Shown: positions 26,379-34,181 of the stretch, piece after piece
How positions within the stretch are numbered: the first letter of the stretch is position 1
Layout of the letters: the number at the start of each line of letters is the position of its first letter
From: Nocardia sp. BSTN01
GTDB taxonomy: Bacteria; Actinomycetota; Actinomycetes; Mycobacteriales; Mycobacteriaceae
Assembly: GCF_015354405.1 (NCBI RefSeq)
Contig: NZ_JADKYP010000011.1
Span: 1 to 64,000 of the forward strand
Length of the DNA stretch: 64,000 nucleotides
Reading direction: 5' to 3'
Made by a program: the position numbers and the translations under genes
The notes under the pieces: generated by a model
What the model was told of the DNA's origin: nothing
The model's database searches: none
What the model saw: only the letters and a program-made list of their open reading frames with translations

Positions 26379-27155
26379 GTGACCAGCGAAGCGCCGGAAT
26401 CATCCGTTCCCGTCGACCTGCTCGAAGCCGTGCACGCGGCGACCGAGTCGCTGGTCGGCGCGGTGGAAGCGTTGGACGACAGCGATATCGCCGAACCGTC
26501 ACTGCTGCCGGGCTGGACTCGCGGCCATCTGCTGGCCCACCTGTCCCGCAATGCCGACGGACTGGTGAACCTGCTGCTGTGGGCCCGCACGGGCATCGAA
26601 ACCCCGCAGTACGCAAGTCAATTGCTGCGCGACTCCGATATCGAGGCCGGTGCGCCGCGCCCGCTCGCCGAGCAGCTGAGCGACCTGCGCGCGTCCGCGG
26701 ATCGCTTCCTCGGCCTGGCCCGGGCCATGCCACCGGAACGCTGGCAGTACCGAGTGCGGGCGCGCACGGGTAAGGAACTGGCCGCCGCGGTGGTGCCGTG
26801 GTTGCGCCTGCGCGAGATCGAGATTCACCGCGTCGACCTGAACATCGGCTACCGGCCCGCCGACTGGCCGGCCGCCTTCGTGGCCCGGATGCTGCCGGAG
26901 GTGTCCGCCGGATTCGACCACGCGGCCTCCGCCCACCGCCCCGCCGATGCCAAGCCGATGACCTCCGACCCGGATCTGCCGCCGCCGCCGACCTTCACCC
27001 TCGTCGCCACCGACACCGATTTCACCGCCAAGGTGGGCCCCGACCCCTCCGACACCATTTCCGGGCCCGCAGCGGAGCTACTGGCATGGTTGATCGGCCG
27101 CAGCGACGGCGTGGGCCTCACCGGATATCTGCCGAATCTGCCCGCCTGGTTGTGA
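26379..27155 (+). CDS. Maleylpyruvate isomerase family mycothiol-dependent enzyme
   Basis: 258-residue DinB-like four-helix protein of the MDMPI family, which uses mycothiol as cofactor. N-terminal block: SLVGAVEALDDSDIAEPS, LLPGWTRGHLLAHLSRNADG with metal-ligand histidines, then LRLREIEIHRVDLNIGY with the third histidine, and a C-terminal MDMPI-C-like domain with ISGPAAELLAWLIGRSDGVG. GTG 26379 is preferred because similarity begins there and GGTAGGG lies upstream; the frame is open further 5' into the promoter region. Substrate is not predictable; family members isomerise maleylpyruvate or conjugate mycothiol. Confidence 0.88.
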   Translation: MTSEAPESSVPVDLLEAVHAATESLVGAVEALDDSDIAEPSLLPGWTRGHLLAHLSRNADGLVNLLLWARTGIETPQYASQLLRDSDIEAGAPRPLAEQLSDLRASADRFLGLARAMPPERWQYRVRARTGKELAAAVVPWLRLREIEIHRVDLNIGYRPADWPAAFVARMLPEVSAGFDHAASAHRPADAKPMTSDPDLPPPPTFTLVATDTDFTAKVGPDPSDTISGPAAELLAWLIGRSDGVGLTGYLPNLPAWL

Positions 27156-27267
27156 GGCGCCGGATTCACCGCAGAGCGAGCAACCACTAACCTCCGGACT
27201 TGCGGCGCTCCTGGATGGGCGTCGTCGTGCTCGGTGGCCGGGCTTCGATCGGAACAACTGGATTTGG

Positions 27268-27624
27268 TTACCGGAATTCGTGCACCACTTCGATGCGGCC
27301 CACGATGTGGCGGTTGAACTCTTCGAGTTCCTCGGCGGGCACCCACAGCTCAAGGATCGTTTGCCCGCCTACCTGGCGGACGGGATACCTGGCCGCGAAG
27401 TCGGCATCGATCTCGAACCGAGTCACGTAGCCGACGCCCGATGCTGCAACATTCCAGTCTCGTGCAATACGTATCGCGTAGTCCTCGTTCAACACCGGAT
27501 AGAAGATCGGCTGATCGGGCAGCCGCGGTGGCCACGCCGTCCATCCCGACGCCTCGACCAGCGCCAGCTCCCCCGGCCCCGTAGGCCGCCACAGGCTCAG
27601 TGTCTCGCGTTCATCCATCGCCAT
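27268..27624 (-). CDS. ADP-ribosylation/crystallin J1-like small protein
   Basis: 118-residue soluble protein with LSLWRPTGPGELALVEASGW, PPRLPDQPIFYPVLNEDYA, IARDWNVAASGVGYVTRFEI and ELWVPAEELEEFNRHIVG. This matches a small actinobacterial and proteobacterial family often labelled ADP-ribosylation/crystallin J1, though it is far shorter than ADP-ribosylglycohydrolases and shows none of their metal-binding aspartates. Biochemical role is unknown. Starts with an ATG near 27624 (ATG GCG ATG GAT); either Met could be used. Confidence 0.8.
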   Translation of the reverse strand: MAMDERETLSLWRPTGPGELALVEASGWTAWPPRLPDQPIFYPVLNEDYAIRIARDWNVAASGVGYVTRFEIDADFAARYPVRQVGGQTILELWVPAEELEEFNRHIVGRIEVVHEFR

Positions 27625-27810
27625 TCCTCGGTCGCTTAGCTCTGCGAATCATGCCCCGCTGCCCCTCGGGCAGCCAGTCCTTATTCGCGGCGCCAGTGAC
27701 CATTAGTTTGTCTAGGTCCGACGTCAAGCTTCCAGTGAAGCCAAAACGTCAACCATCACCTGAAGCCCGACACCCATGCAGGTGAGTGCATTTGCTCGCC
27801 GAGACAGCCT

Positions 27811-28668
27811 GTGCGCGACGAGACTTGGAGCATGGCTGAGCTTGCGCTGACGGCGGACCGTCGTGAAGAACTGGCCGGGTTGTTGGGGGACGAACAGCGT
27901 CTTCGGGCCGAGTATCCAAAGGTGGCGGAGTACCTCGACACCGCGCCGATGCTGCCGGGGACGGGGGACGATCGGGCCGATGCCGCGTTCGATTTGCGGC
28001 TCGTGCACTACATGACAGGCGGGCCGTCGACTAGCGCGAATCCGTACTGGGACATCGTCGGGCCATCGGTATCCGAACGGGACGGGCGCCGGGTCGTGGA
28101 CGGTGGCCGACCTCGAGGAAGCGCACGGCTGGGATTCGCGCAGACCATCTTGCAGGCCGCCTACGCCTACGCGATTCCGTCGCCGGAGACGGTGGCTTGG
28201 ATGCATCAATTCTGCAATGGCCGTTCGGTAGTCGAGCTCGGAGCCTGCCGCGGCTACTGGGCTGCGCAGTTGGCGAGCGCAGGTCTGAACGTTGCGGCGT
28301 ATGACTCGGAACCGCCGGACCAGTCCGACAATCCGTCGTTCACTCGGGCCGAAGGCCAAGCGGACGTCTGGCTGAGCGTTGGTGACCTCGGGCAGTTCGC
28401 TGCGCGGTCGCTCGGCAGTGCCGATGAGGTTCTGTTCCTGTGCTGGCCGCCTGGATGAGGCAACACGATGACGTCGGATGCGCTGGCGGCCTTCGAGGCG
28501 AACGGCGGCCGTCGGTTGGCCTACATCGGCGAGCCGAAAGGCGGAAAGACCGGCGATGAAGCCTTTTTCGATGCGCTGGACTCTCGATGGAGGATCGAAT
28601 CAGAGGATTCCGAATTCGTCTCTTGGTGGAATCTCGCCGATCGCGCTCAAGGTTGGGTCCGCCGATAG
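27811..28668 (+). pseudogene. Methyltransferase-like gene split by in-frame TGA
   Basis: The frame runs from GTG 27811 (or ATG 27832) to a TGA at 28456-28458, then continues in the same frame without shift to 28668. The first part (215 residues) has a SAM-methyltransferase-like motif I, VVELGACRGYWAAQLASAGL, after AYAYAIPSPETVAWM. It ends VLFLCWPPG-stop and resumes GNTMTSDALAAFEANGGRRL, AYIGEPKGGKTGDEAFFDAL and SWWNLADRAQGWVRR, which reads as the natural C-terminal half. A single TGG-to-TGA change in a WGNT context explains it. Either a pseudogene, or two coupled products with the second starting at ATG 28468. About 286 codons in all. Substrate unknown. Confidence 0.72.
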
Positions 28669-28797
28669 ACAAAACCTTCATCTCACGTTCGGGTGGGATC
28701 CGGATCAGGTTCGGCCGATCCGACACAAACACGCCGCGCCTGCGCACAGACCGGACGAGTCCTGGGCACGGTATGGATCCTGCTGGGTCTTTCCAGG

Positions 28798-29985
28798 TCA
28801 GATCTTGACGTTCGCCCATCGGGCAAACTGCGCGAGGTTGTCAGTCCCGCGACGGCTGTGCGCGAGAACCCGGATTGTCTCGTGGACCTGAGAGTGGTTG
28901 CGGGTCAACTCCGGAGCCACCTTGCGGGCCTGCTGGAGGGTCAGCAGGGCCCGCTGTTTGTCGCCGTGGAGGAGCCAGGCTCGGGAGAGGTCGATGAAGT
29001 GGTGGCCGGCTCGTGAGGGTGCTACCGAGGCAGGTAGGCGGATATCTGCGGCGCGGGAGATCGCGGTGGTTCCGTCGGACAGTTCGACTGGTATTGCTAC
29101 CGAGTGGATGTCGACGTTGGAGGGGCGAAAACCGGTGCCGTAATGGCGGAATCGAGTGGAACCGATCGTATCTGCGATTTGCCGCGCCTCGGTGAGGTGT
29201 GAGTCGGCGGTCACCGCGTCGGCAGCGCGGGCCGCGAGGATCGATCCGCGTAGATGCAGGGCGCCTCGGACCGCCAGTAGATTCGGCGAAGTCGCGATGT
29301 CTTCGCTTGCGGCATAGGCACGTTCGATCGTCTTTTGACCGCCGGCGTACGCGCCCGAGTAGAGCAGGATGAGGGCTCGATTGTATTCGGCTGCCACCGG
29401 CCAGATCGGATCGCCGCTGCGCGATGCGGCCCAACCGCAACGGTCGGCGGCCAGTCCCGCGAGATCGAGATAGCCGTACTGGTAGGCGAAAAGCATTGCC
29501 TTGGAATAGGCATAGGCGAGAGCGGAATGTATCTCTTCCGAACGACTGCCGGGACTCTCCGCGTCGGCCAGCAGGTGCAGGCCCCGGATCACATCGGGAA
29601 GTTCCGCCGTGAGGTCGGTGTAGCGTGCGCGACGCATTCCCTCTCGCACACGATCCAGCGCGGCACTGAGGTCCTCGAATGTGAGGGGTATCGCGGGCGG
29701 CTCATCGTCGAACGCCAGAATCGACCGACGCAACTCAGGAATCGTCGCGTGCGCTGCTGCGTCCGCCCGGACCGGCGAATACGGCTGGCCGGTCAGGTCG
29801 CCGATCCCTACACCCAGAACCCGCGCCACGGCGGCGATGAACGCCGGCGACGCGGCGCGGTCACCCTGTTCGACCTTCCGGAGCAAGGACAGCGAAACAG
29901 ACGCTCTCTGGGCCAGCTGGACCTGTGTAAGACGCCCTAGTTTCCGCGCCCTGGCAACGCGTTCACCAGCCCCCATCTCGTCCAT
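28798..29985 (-). CDS. XRE-family regulator with TPR-like C-terminal domain
   Basis: 395-residue transcriptional regulator. The helix-turn-helix is at residues 8-65 (KLGRLTQVQLAQRASVSLSL, LLRKVEQGDRAASPAFIAAV). The rest is helical and TPR-like, with repeats such as LAYAYSKAMLFAYQYGYLDL, EYNRALILLYSGAYAGGQ and SRAWLLHGDKQRALLTLQQ. This architecture is common in Nocardia and Streptomyces, where such proteins sense peptides or partner proteins. It diverges from a 36-codon ORF and an unknown gene at 30122-30543, which may be its targets. Nothing else shows the ligand. Confidence 0.88.
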   Translation of the reverse strand: MDEMGAGERVARARKLGRLTQVQLAQRASVSLSLLRKVEQGDRAASPAFIAAVARVLGVGIGDLTGQPYSPVRADAAAHATIPELRRSILAFDDEPPAIPLTFEDLSAALDRVREGMRRARYTDLTAELPDVIRGLHLLADAESPGSRSEEIHSALAYAYSKAMLFAYQYGYLDLAGLAADRCGWAASRSGDPIWPVAAEYNRALILLYSGAYAGGQKTIERAYAASEDIATSPNLLAVRGALHLRGSILAARAADAVTADSHLTEARQIADTIGSTRFRHYGTGFRPSNVDIHSVAIPVELSDGTTAISRAADIRLPASVAPSRAGHHFIDLSRAWLLHGDKQRALLTLQQARKVAPELTRNHSQVHETIRVLAHSRRGTDNLAQFARWANVKI

Positions 29986-30121
29986 AAGCCCACAGTGCCA
30001 CAGGTTGTGGCATTACGCAGGCGCCGTCTGCAGCGACTCTGAATGCGGCTCGGGCGCCGGGTGTTGCAGTCCTCGGCGCCCGGGTCCGACCACGACGGTT
30101 CGATGAAGGGGGCTCGACACG

Positions 30122-30232
30122 ATGACAGGTTGTGACTGGATTTTGGTTCTGCTCGCGATGGGGTTGTCGGATCTCACCTGGGCACTGATACGCATCCCCT
30201 CGCGCGCTGAGCGCCGCGAGGAAGGCCGATGA
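30122..30232 (+). CDS. 36-residue membrane peptide, coupled to the next gene
   Basis: Short ORF from ATG 30122, with AAGGGGG at 30106-30112. It encodes MTGCDWILVLLAMGLSDLTW, then a basic/acidic tail (RIPSRAERREEGR). The first 25 residues form a likely membrane-associated helix. Its TGA overlaps the ATG of the following gene as ATGA, a standard coupling arrangement, which with the good ribosome site is the main support for translation. It could be a leader ORF or a real small protein. No family recognised. Confidence 0.55.
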   Translation: MTGCDWILVLLAMGLSDLTWALIRIPSRAERREEGR

Positions 30233-30543
30233 CAGATCCGCGGCCGATCGCACTGGGATGGGTTCATCCGGAGACAGAGGCACCGGACTGGGATATGGCT
30301 CAGGTTCGACGGCTGGCGAGCCGTCTCGGCTACCGCCTGGTGTGGGCGCCGGAGACGAGCCGGATCCCGGTGGCGGCCCAAGCGCGGGAATTGGGCGCAG
30401 AGGCCGTAATCGTCCCGTCTACCTCCCATTTCGACCTACTGACGCTGAACGCCGTGATGATGGTGGTCGACGTCGAGACCGTGCTGCCGCGACTGAGCTT
30501 TGCCCGCTGGGCAACGAAGCCGGCCCCCGAGCGGCGTCTATAA
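30229..30543 (+). CDS. Hypothetical protein, alpha/beta fold-like
   Basis: 104-residue soluble protein of unknown function. The sequence alternates helix and strand: DMAQVRRLASRLGYRLVWAP, then IPVAAQARELGAEAVIVPST, then HFDLLTLNAVMMVVDVETVL. The pattern of a small Rossmann-like or resolvase-N-like fold is visible, but no catalytic residues can be assigned. It is translated through the ATGA overlap with the preceding 36-codon ORF and lies divergent to the XRE regulator. Likely an accessory gene controlled by that regulator, by position only. Confidence 0.62.
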   Translation: MTDPRPIALGWVHPETEAPDWDMAQVRRLASRLGYRLVWAPETSRIPVAAQARELGAEAVIVPSTSHFDLLTLNAVMMVVDVETVLPRLSFARWATKPAPERRL

Positions 30544-30616
30544 CTCTGCCGAATGGCGGGAGCGAGGCTTGTTCGTGCCGACGAGATGGAGGCATCGTCC
30601 GCTCTACGAAGACGAA

Positions 30617-30649
30617 GTGGCCCTCACCTGGTTACAGGGTGAGGGCCAC
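30617..30649. terminator. Strong hairpin between hypothetical gene and tRNA-Arg
   Basis: Perfect 12-bp arms GTGGCCCTCACC/GGTGAGGGCCAC around a 9-base loop. It lies just past the 3' end of the minus-strand tRNA-Arg and 74 bases past the plus-strand gene, so it can end transcription from both sides. Confidence 0.78.
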
Positions 30650-30656
30650 TTCACTG

Positions 30657-30729
30657 CGCGCCCGGAGAGACTCGAACTCCCAACCTTCTGATCCGTAGTC
30701 AGATGCTCTATCCGTTGAGCTACGGGCGC
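30657..30729 (-). tRNA. tRNA-Arg(ACG)
   Basis: 73 nt; acceptor GCGCCCG/CGGGCGC, D-arm TAGCTCAACGGATAGAGC, anticodon stem TCTGA/TCAGA with loop CTACGGA (anticodon ACG, A34 to be edited to inosine by TadA), T-arm GGGAGTTCGAGTCTCTC. No CCA encoded. Confidence 0.97.
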
Positions 30730-30768
30730 AGGTCCTGTTCAGTTGTGTGCCCGGTTACCCGGGCGTGG

Positions 30769-30855
30769 CGGAGGCGAGAGGATTTGAACCTCCGGTCCCC
30801 GTGAAGGGACAACTCATTAGCAGTGAGTCCCATTCGGCCGCTCTGGCACGCCTCC
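30769..30855 (-). tRNA. tRNA-Ser(GCT)
   Basis: 87-nt class II tRNA; acceptor GGAGGCG/CGCCTCC, D-arm CAGAGCGGCC, anticodon loop CTGCTAA between ACTCA and TGAGT (anticodon GCT), long variable arm with TCCCTTCACGGGGA, T-loop GGTTCAAATCC. Located 39 bases upstream of tRNA-Arg on the same strand; the two are likely co-transcribed. Confidence 0.96.
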
Positions 30856-30941
30856 TGGAGCCTTCTTTCGAGGGCGCCGGTCCTTTCGAACCGCCGAGAG
30901 GCAAGAGTACAGAGCAACCGGTCAGGACGCAAAACGGCTGG

Positions 30942-31799
30942 TCAACGTAGGTGACTGTCGAACCAATCGAAGATTCTGGTCTGTGCGTCGATCAGTTGCC
31001 GCTTCTCGTCTTCGGGCAGCTGCTCGAAGTCGGCCATATCGAATCCGGGATGGTCCGGGCGGTGATGCAGGCCGGGATAGCACACGACCAGCGTGGCCAC
31101 CGACGCCCGCGCCGCCGCGTCACGGAGGCGTTCGACATGGTCGCACGGGTTGACCGGATCGTCGTTGCCGTAGAGGCCGAGCCAGGGGGCCTGCAGCTGC
31201 GGGGCTGCGTCGACCAGTGCCGCCGCCTCCACGGTCAGCGGCTCCACGATGCCGGGTGCCGCGACGCTCACCGCGGCGCCGATGGGGCGGTTCGTGGCGA
31301 CCAGCAGTGCGGCGGTGCCGGCGTTGTCGAAGCCCAGCACGCCCACGGTGTCGGGGAAGACTCCCCGGCCGACCAGCCAGTCGAAGCAGGCGTCGAAGTC
31401 AGCGAACAGATCCGCGCCGAACACCTGCTCGCCCGCGCCGCCACCCGCGACCGCGGTGGCGACCGCACCCGGCCCGTCGGACACCCGTGCGCCGACGGCG
31501 GCGAGATCGCGATCGTTCACCGATCCGGCGCCTTCGCCGAGCCCCTCCGGATGGGCGAAACGGTGGAACAGATTGGGCGCCACCATGATCCAGCCTTCAC
31601 CGGCCAGCGATTTCATCATTTCCAGCAATACATCGGCAAACTGACGGGACTCGTGGAGTACGACGATGCCGCCGCGCGCGTAACCCTCCGGCTCGATCAC
31701 CGTGATGGGCACCCGACCTCCGGCCGCCGGGTCCGGAGCGCCGTCGACCACCTGCCCGCTGTCGCGCAATGGTGCTTCATCTCGATAGATGCCCGACAT
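30942..31799 (-). CDS. Dienelactone hydrolase-like alpha/beta hydrolase lacking the usual nucleophile
   Basis: 285-residue alpha/beta-hydrolase-fold protein of the dienelactone hydrolase family. Visible: ITVIEPEGYARGGIVVLHES near the N terminus, the nucleophile-elbow position, the acid-loop block WLGLYGNDDPVNPCDHV, and PGLHHRPDHPGFDMADFEQL near the end with the expected His. The elbow reads GFDNAG, where family enzymes have Cys or Ser (for example GFCFGG), so the nucleophile seems replaced by Asp. It may be inactive or do other chemistry. Start chosen at ATG 31799, just before the conserved block; ATG 31823 is also possible. The open frame continues far upstream but only by overlap with pat on the other strand. 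Confidence 0.83.
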   Translation of the reverse strand: MSGIYRDEAPLRDSGQVVDGAPDPAAGGRVPITVIEPEGYARGGIVVLHESRQFADVLLEMMKSLAGEGWIMVAPNLFHRFAHPEGLGEGAGSVNDRDLAAVGARVSDGPGAVATAVAGGGAGEQVFGADLFADFDACFDWLVGRGVFPDTVGVLGFDNAGTAALLVATNRPIGAAVSVAAPGIVEPLTVEAAALVDAAPQLQAPWLGLYGNDDPVNPCDHVERLRDAAARASVATLVVCYPGLHHRPDHPGFDMADFEQLPEDEKRQLIDAQTRIFDWFDSHLR

Positions 31800-31967
31800 G
31801 AAACCAGGGTAGTTCGCATCCATCACATTCGGGAGAAGTTGCACGGAAGTACCCATTCCTCGGAAAAATTTCCGACATACCGCCCAGCCGGTTCGGACCG
31901 GCCGACGGTCCGCCGGGACCTCCGGGACAACCGCGCCGAGCCGCCGCGATGTGCGAGGAATTAAGGT

Positions 31968-33053
31968 GTGGGGGTGAGTGCTCGTATTCGTCCGGACCTG
32001 GAGTCCATTCCGGCTTACGCTCCGGGTCGCAGCCATCCGGGCGCCGTGAAACTGGCCAGCAACGAAACCACCCAGGGCCCGCTGCCGAGTGTCGCCAAGG
32101 TGATCGCCGAGGCGGCCGAACTCATCAACCGGTATCCGGACAACTCCTCGGGCGAACTTCGAGCAGCCCTCGCCGAGTTCTACGACGTGGCGGTCGAGAA
32201 TGTCGCGATCGGCTGCGGCAGCGTCGCGCTGTGCCAGGAACTGGTGCAGATCACGTGCGCCTCCCCCGCCGACGAGGTGGTGTTCGCCTGGCGCTCGTTC
32301 GAGGCGTATCCGATCGTCACGCAGGTCGGCAACGCGACGGCCGTGCCGGTCCCGCTGAACGACGAATTCGCCCACGATCTGGATGCGATGGCGGCCGCGG
32401 TCACCGAGCGCACCCGGCTCGTCTTCGTCTGCAATCCGAACAACCCCACCGGAACGGCGTACGGCCGCGCCGAACTGACCCGCTTCCTCGACGCGATCCC
32501 CGACGACGTGCTGGTGGTGCTCGACGAGGCGTACTTCGAGTACCTGCGCCTGCCCGCCGAAGACCGGGCCGACGGCGTGGAGATCGGCCGCGGACGCTCG
32601 AATGTCGTTGTGCTGCGCACCTTTTCGAAGGCATACGGGCTCGCGGGCCTGCGTGTCGGTTACGCCGTCGGTGATCCGGAACTGATCACCGCACTGATGA
32701 AGGTGCACATCCCGTTCAGCGTGAACCGGCTCGCGCAGGCCGCGGCCACGGCCTGCCTGCAGGCGCGGCACGAACTGCTCGACCGCACCGACCAGGTGGT
32801 GGCCGAACGGGAACGCCTGCGCGACGCACTGCTGGCGGCCGGATACCGGGTACCGCCGTCCCAGGCCAACTTCGTCTGGCTGCCGCTGGGCGAGCACAGC
32901 GCGGAGTTCGGCGCGGCCAGCGCCGAACTCGGAGTCCTGGTGCGGCCCTACGGCACCGACGGGGTGCGGATCACCGCGGGCGATCCGCACGAGAACGATC
33001 GGTTCCTGAATTTCGCCACCGCATCGGACACCGTCGCGCGCTTCGCCCGCTGA
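31968..33053 (+). CDS. pat: Aromatic / histidinol-phosphate aminotransferase (HisC2/Pat type)
   Basis: 361-residue fold-type I PLP aminotransferase. Motifs: KLASNETTQGPLPSV, INRYPDNSSGELRAALAE, VFVCNPNNPTGTAYGRAEL, LDEAYFEYLR, PLP-Lys in LRTFSKAYGLAGLRVGYA, and ANFVWLPLG with RPYGTDGVRITAG containing the C-terminal carboxylate-binding Arg. Known relatives (Rv3772) transaminate aromatic 2-oxo acids or histidinol phosphate. A GTG start at 31968 is used with GAGGA 8 bases upstream; GTG 31974 is also possible. With tyrA at 16 kb it would complete phenylalanine/tyrosine synthesis, but no his genes are near. Confidence 0.9.
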   Translation: MGVSARIRPDLESIPAYAPGRSHPGAVKLASNETTQGPLPSVAKVIAEAAELINRYPDNSSGELRAALAEFYDVAVENVAIGCGSVALCQELVQITCASPADEVVFAWRSFEAYPIVTQVGNATAVPVPLNDEFAHDLDAMAAAVTERTRLVFVCNPNNPTGTAYGRAELTRFLDAIPDDVLVVLDEAYFEYLRLPAEDRADGVEIGRGRSNVVVLRTFSKAYGLAGLRVGYAVGDPELITALMKVHIPFSVNRLAQAAATACLQARHELLDRTDQVVAERERLRDALLAAGYRVPPSQANFVWLPLGEHSAEFGAASAELGVLVRPYGTDGVRITAGDPHENDRFLNFATASDTVARFAR

Positions 33054-33066
33054 ACCCGCGCGGCGG

Positions 33067-34128
33067 TCAATGCACGCCGAGGGCTGCCGCCAGCGTCGGC
33101 CAGGCCCGCGGCAGCTCGTCCTTCCAGTACGGCCAGGAATGCGTCCCGACCGGGCGCAGATCGACGTCGGCCGGGATCTGCATACGCTCCAGCCGATCCG
33201 CGAGAGCCATCGTGCAGGCGTTGGAGCCGGCCTCGAGCGGGCCGCCGAAACCGATCGACGACACCGCTTCCGGATTACCCGGAACGTCGTAGGGCCCCGG
33301 CACACCGGAACCGGCGGACAGGAAGATCGCCTTACCGCGCAGAGTGTCGGCGTGCATCATCACGTCGTGGGCAAGCCAGTCCGGATCTTCCTGTTTGCCG
33401 AACATGTTGTCCGGCTCGCCGCCGTAGGTGCGGACCACCGCCCGCGCCTGCGCCTGCCCGAAATCGGAACCCATTGCGTAACAACCACTGTGGGCGGCGA
33501 CCGCCACATACGCCTGCGGTTCGCGCATCGCCAGCATCATCGCCGCCTCCGCACCCATCGAGACGCCTTCCACCGCATCGCGGCCGTTGCCCTCGAATGT
33601 CGCATCGATCAGCGGCGGGAGTTCGCGCGTGAGGAAGGTCTCCCATTTGTTGGTGCCGAGTACCGGATCCGGATGCTGCCAATCCGTGTAGTACCCCGCC
33701 GGGCCGCCGATCGTGAGAACGACGTTGACGTCCTTGTCGGCGAAGAACTGCACCGCACCACCACGCTCGGTCCAGTTGTTGTACTCGTTGCTCGCGCTGC
33801 GCCCGTCGAGCAGATACAGGGTCGGGCGCGGATGGCTGCGGTCCGCCGGCACCAGCACCTGCACCTGCACCGTGCGTCCCATCGCCGGGGAGTCCACGAA
33901 GACCCGCAACCAGCGATCGTCGATCGGTTCGATGCGGTCGATCGAAGCGGTGGCCGGACGGGGATCGTCCAGCGCCGGAGGCGGCCCCTCGGCGGAACCC
34001 GAATCGGCCGGGGGCGCGGGCGCGGCGGCAATCGACGGCGCTCCCCAGATCGCCCCACTCATCAGGAGTGCGGCGATGGTGGCGCCGGACAGCCGACGCC
34101 GTATCCGGCGACGAACCATGGCCGTCAT
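33067..34128 (-). CDS. Secreted Ag85-like esterase / mycolyltransferase family
   Basis: 353-residue exported alpha/beta hydrolase. The signal peptide has RRRIRRR as n-region and a hydrophobic core ATIAALLMSGAIWGAPSIAA. The mature domain follows the antigen-85/mycolyltransferase pattern: MGRTVQVQVLVPADRSHPRP, TLYLLDGRSASNEYNNWTE, an esterase block GPAGYYTDW, the nucleophile elbow VEGVSMGAEAAMML, and GTHSWPYWKDELP with the catalytic His. In mycolata such proteins attach mycolates to arabinogalactan or trehalose, which fits the neighbouring galactan genes. The open frame extends to 35178 only by overlap with the upstream gene; ATG 34128 is chosen at the signal peptide. Mycolyl activity is inferred. 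Confidence 0.87.
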   Translation of the reverse strand: MTAMVRRRIRRRLSGATIAALLMSGAIWGAPSIAAAPAPPADSGSAEGPPPALDDPRPATASIDRIEPIDDRWLRVFVDSPAMGRTVQVQVLVPADRSHPRPTLYLLDGRSASNEYNNWTERGGAVQFFADKDVNVVLTIGGPAGYYTDWQHPDPVLGTNKWETFLTRELPPLIDATFEGNGRDAVEGVSMGAEAAMMLAMREPQAYVAVAAHSGCYAMGSDFGQAQARAVVRTYGGEPDNMFGKQEDPDWLAHDVMMHADTLRGKAIFLSAGSGVPGPYDVPGNPEAVSSIGFGGPLEAGSNACTMALADRLERMQIPADVDLRPVGTHSWPYWKDELPRAWPTLAAALGVH

Positions 34129-34181
34129 CCTGCCAGAGGTCGCGCGAGGCGTCGAAAACACACGAGCGCGCGTCGTCCCCC

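Noticed and set aside
29963-30283. Minus-strand 106-codon frame before the XRE gene
   Set aside because: Compositionally random and overlaps the better supported plus-strand pair at 30122-30543.
32000-33305. 5' extension of the dienelactone-hydrolase-like gene to 33305
   Set aside because: The extension is antisense to pat and has no similarity; true start is near 31799.
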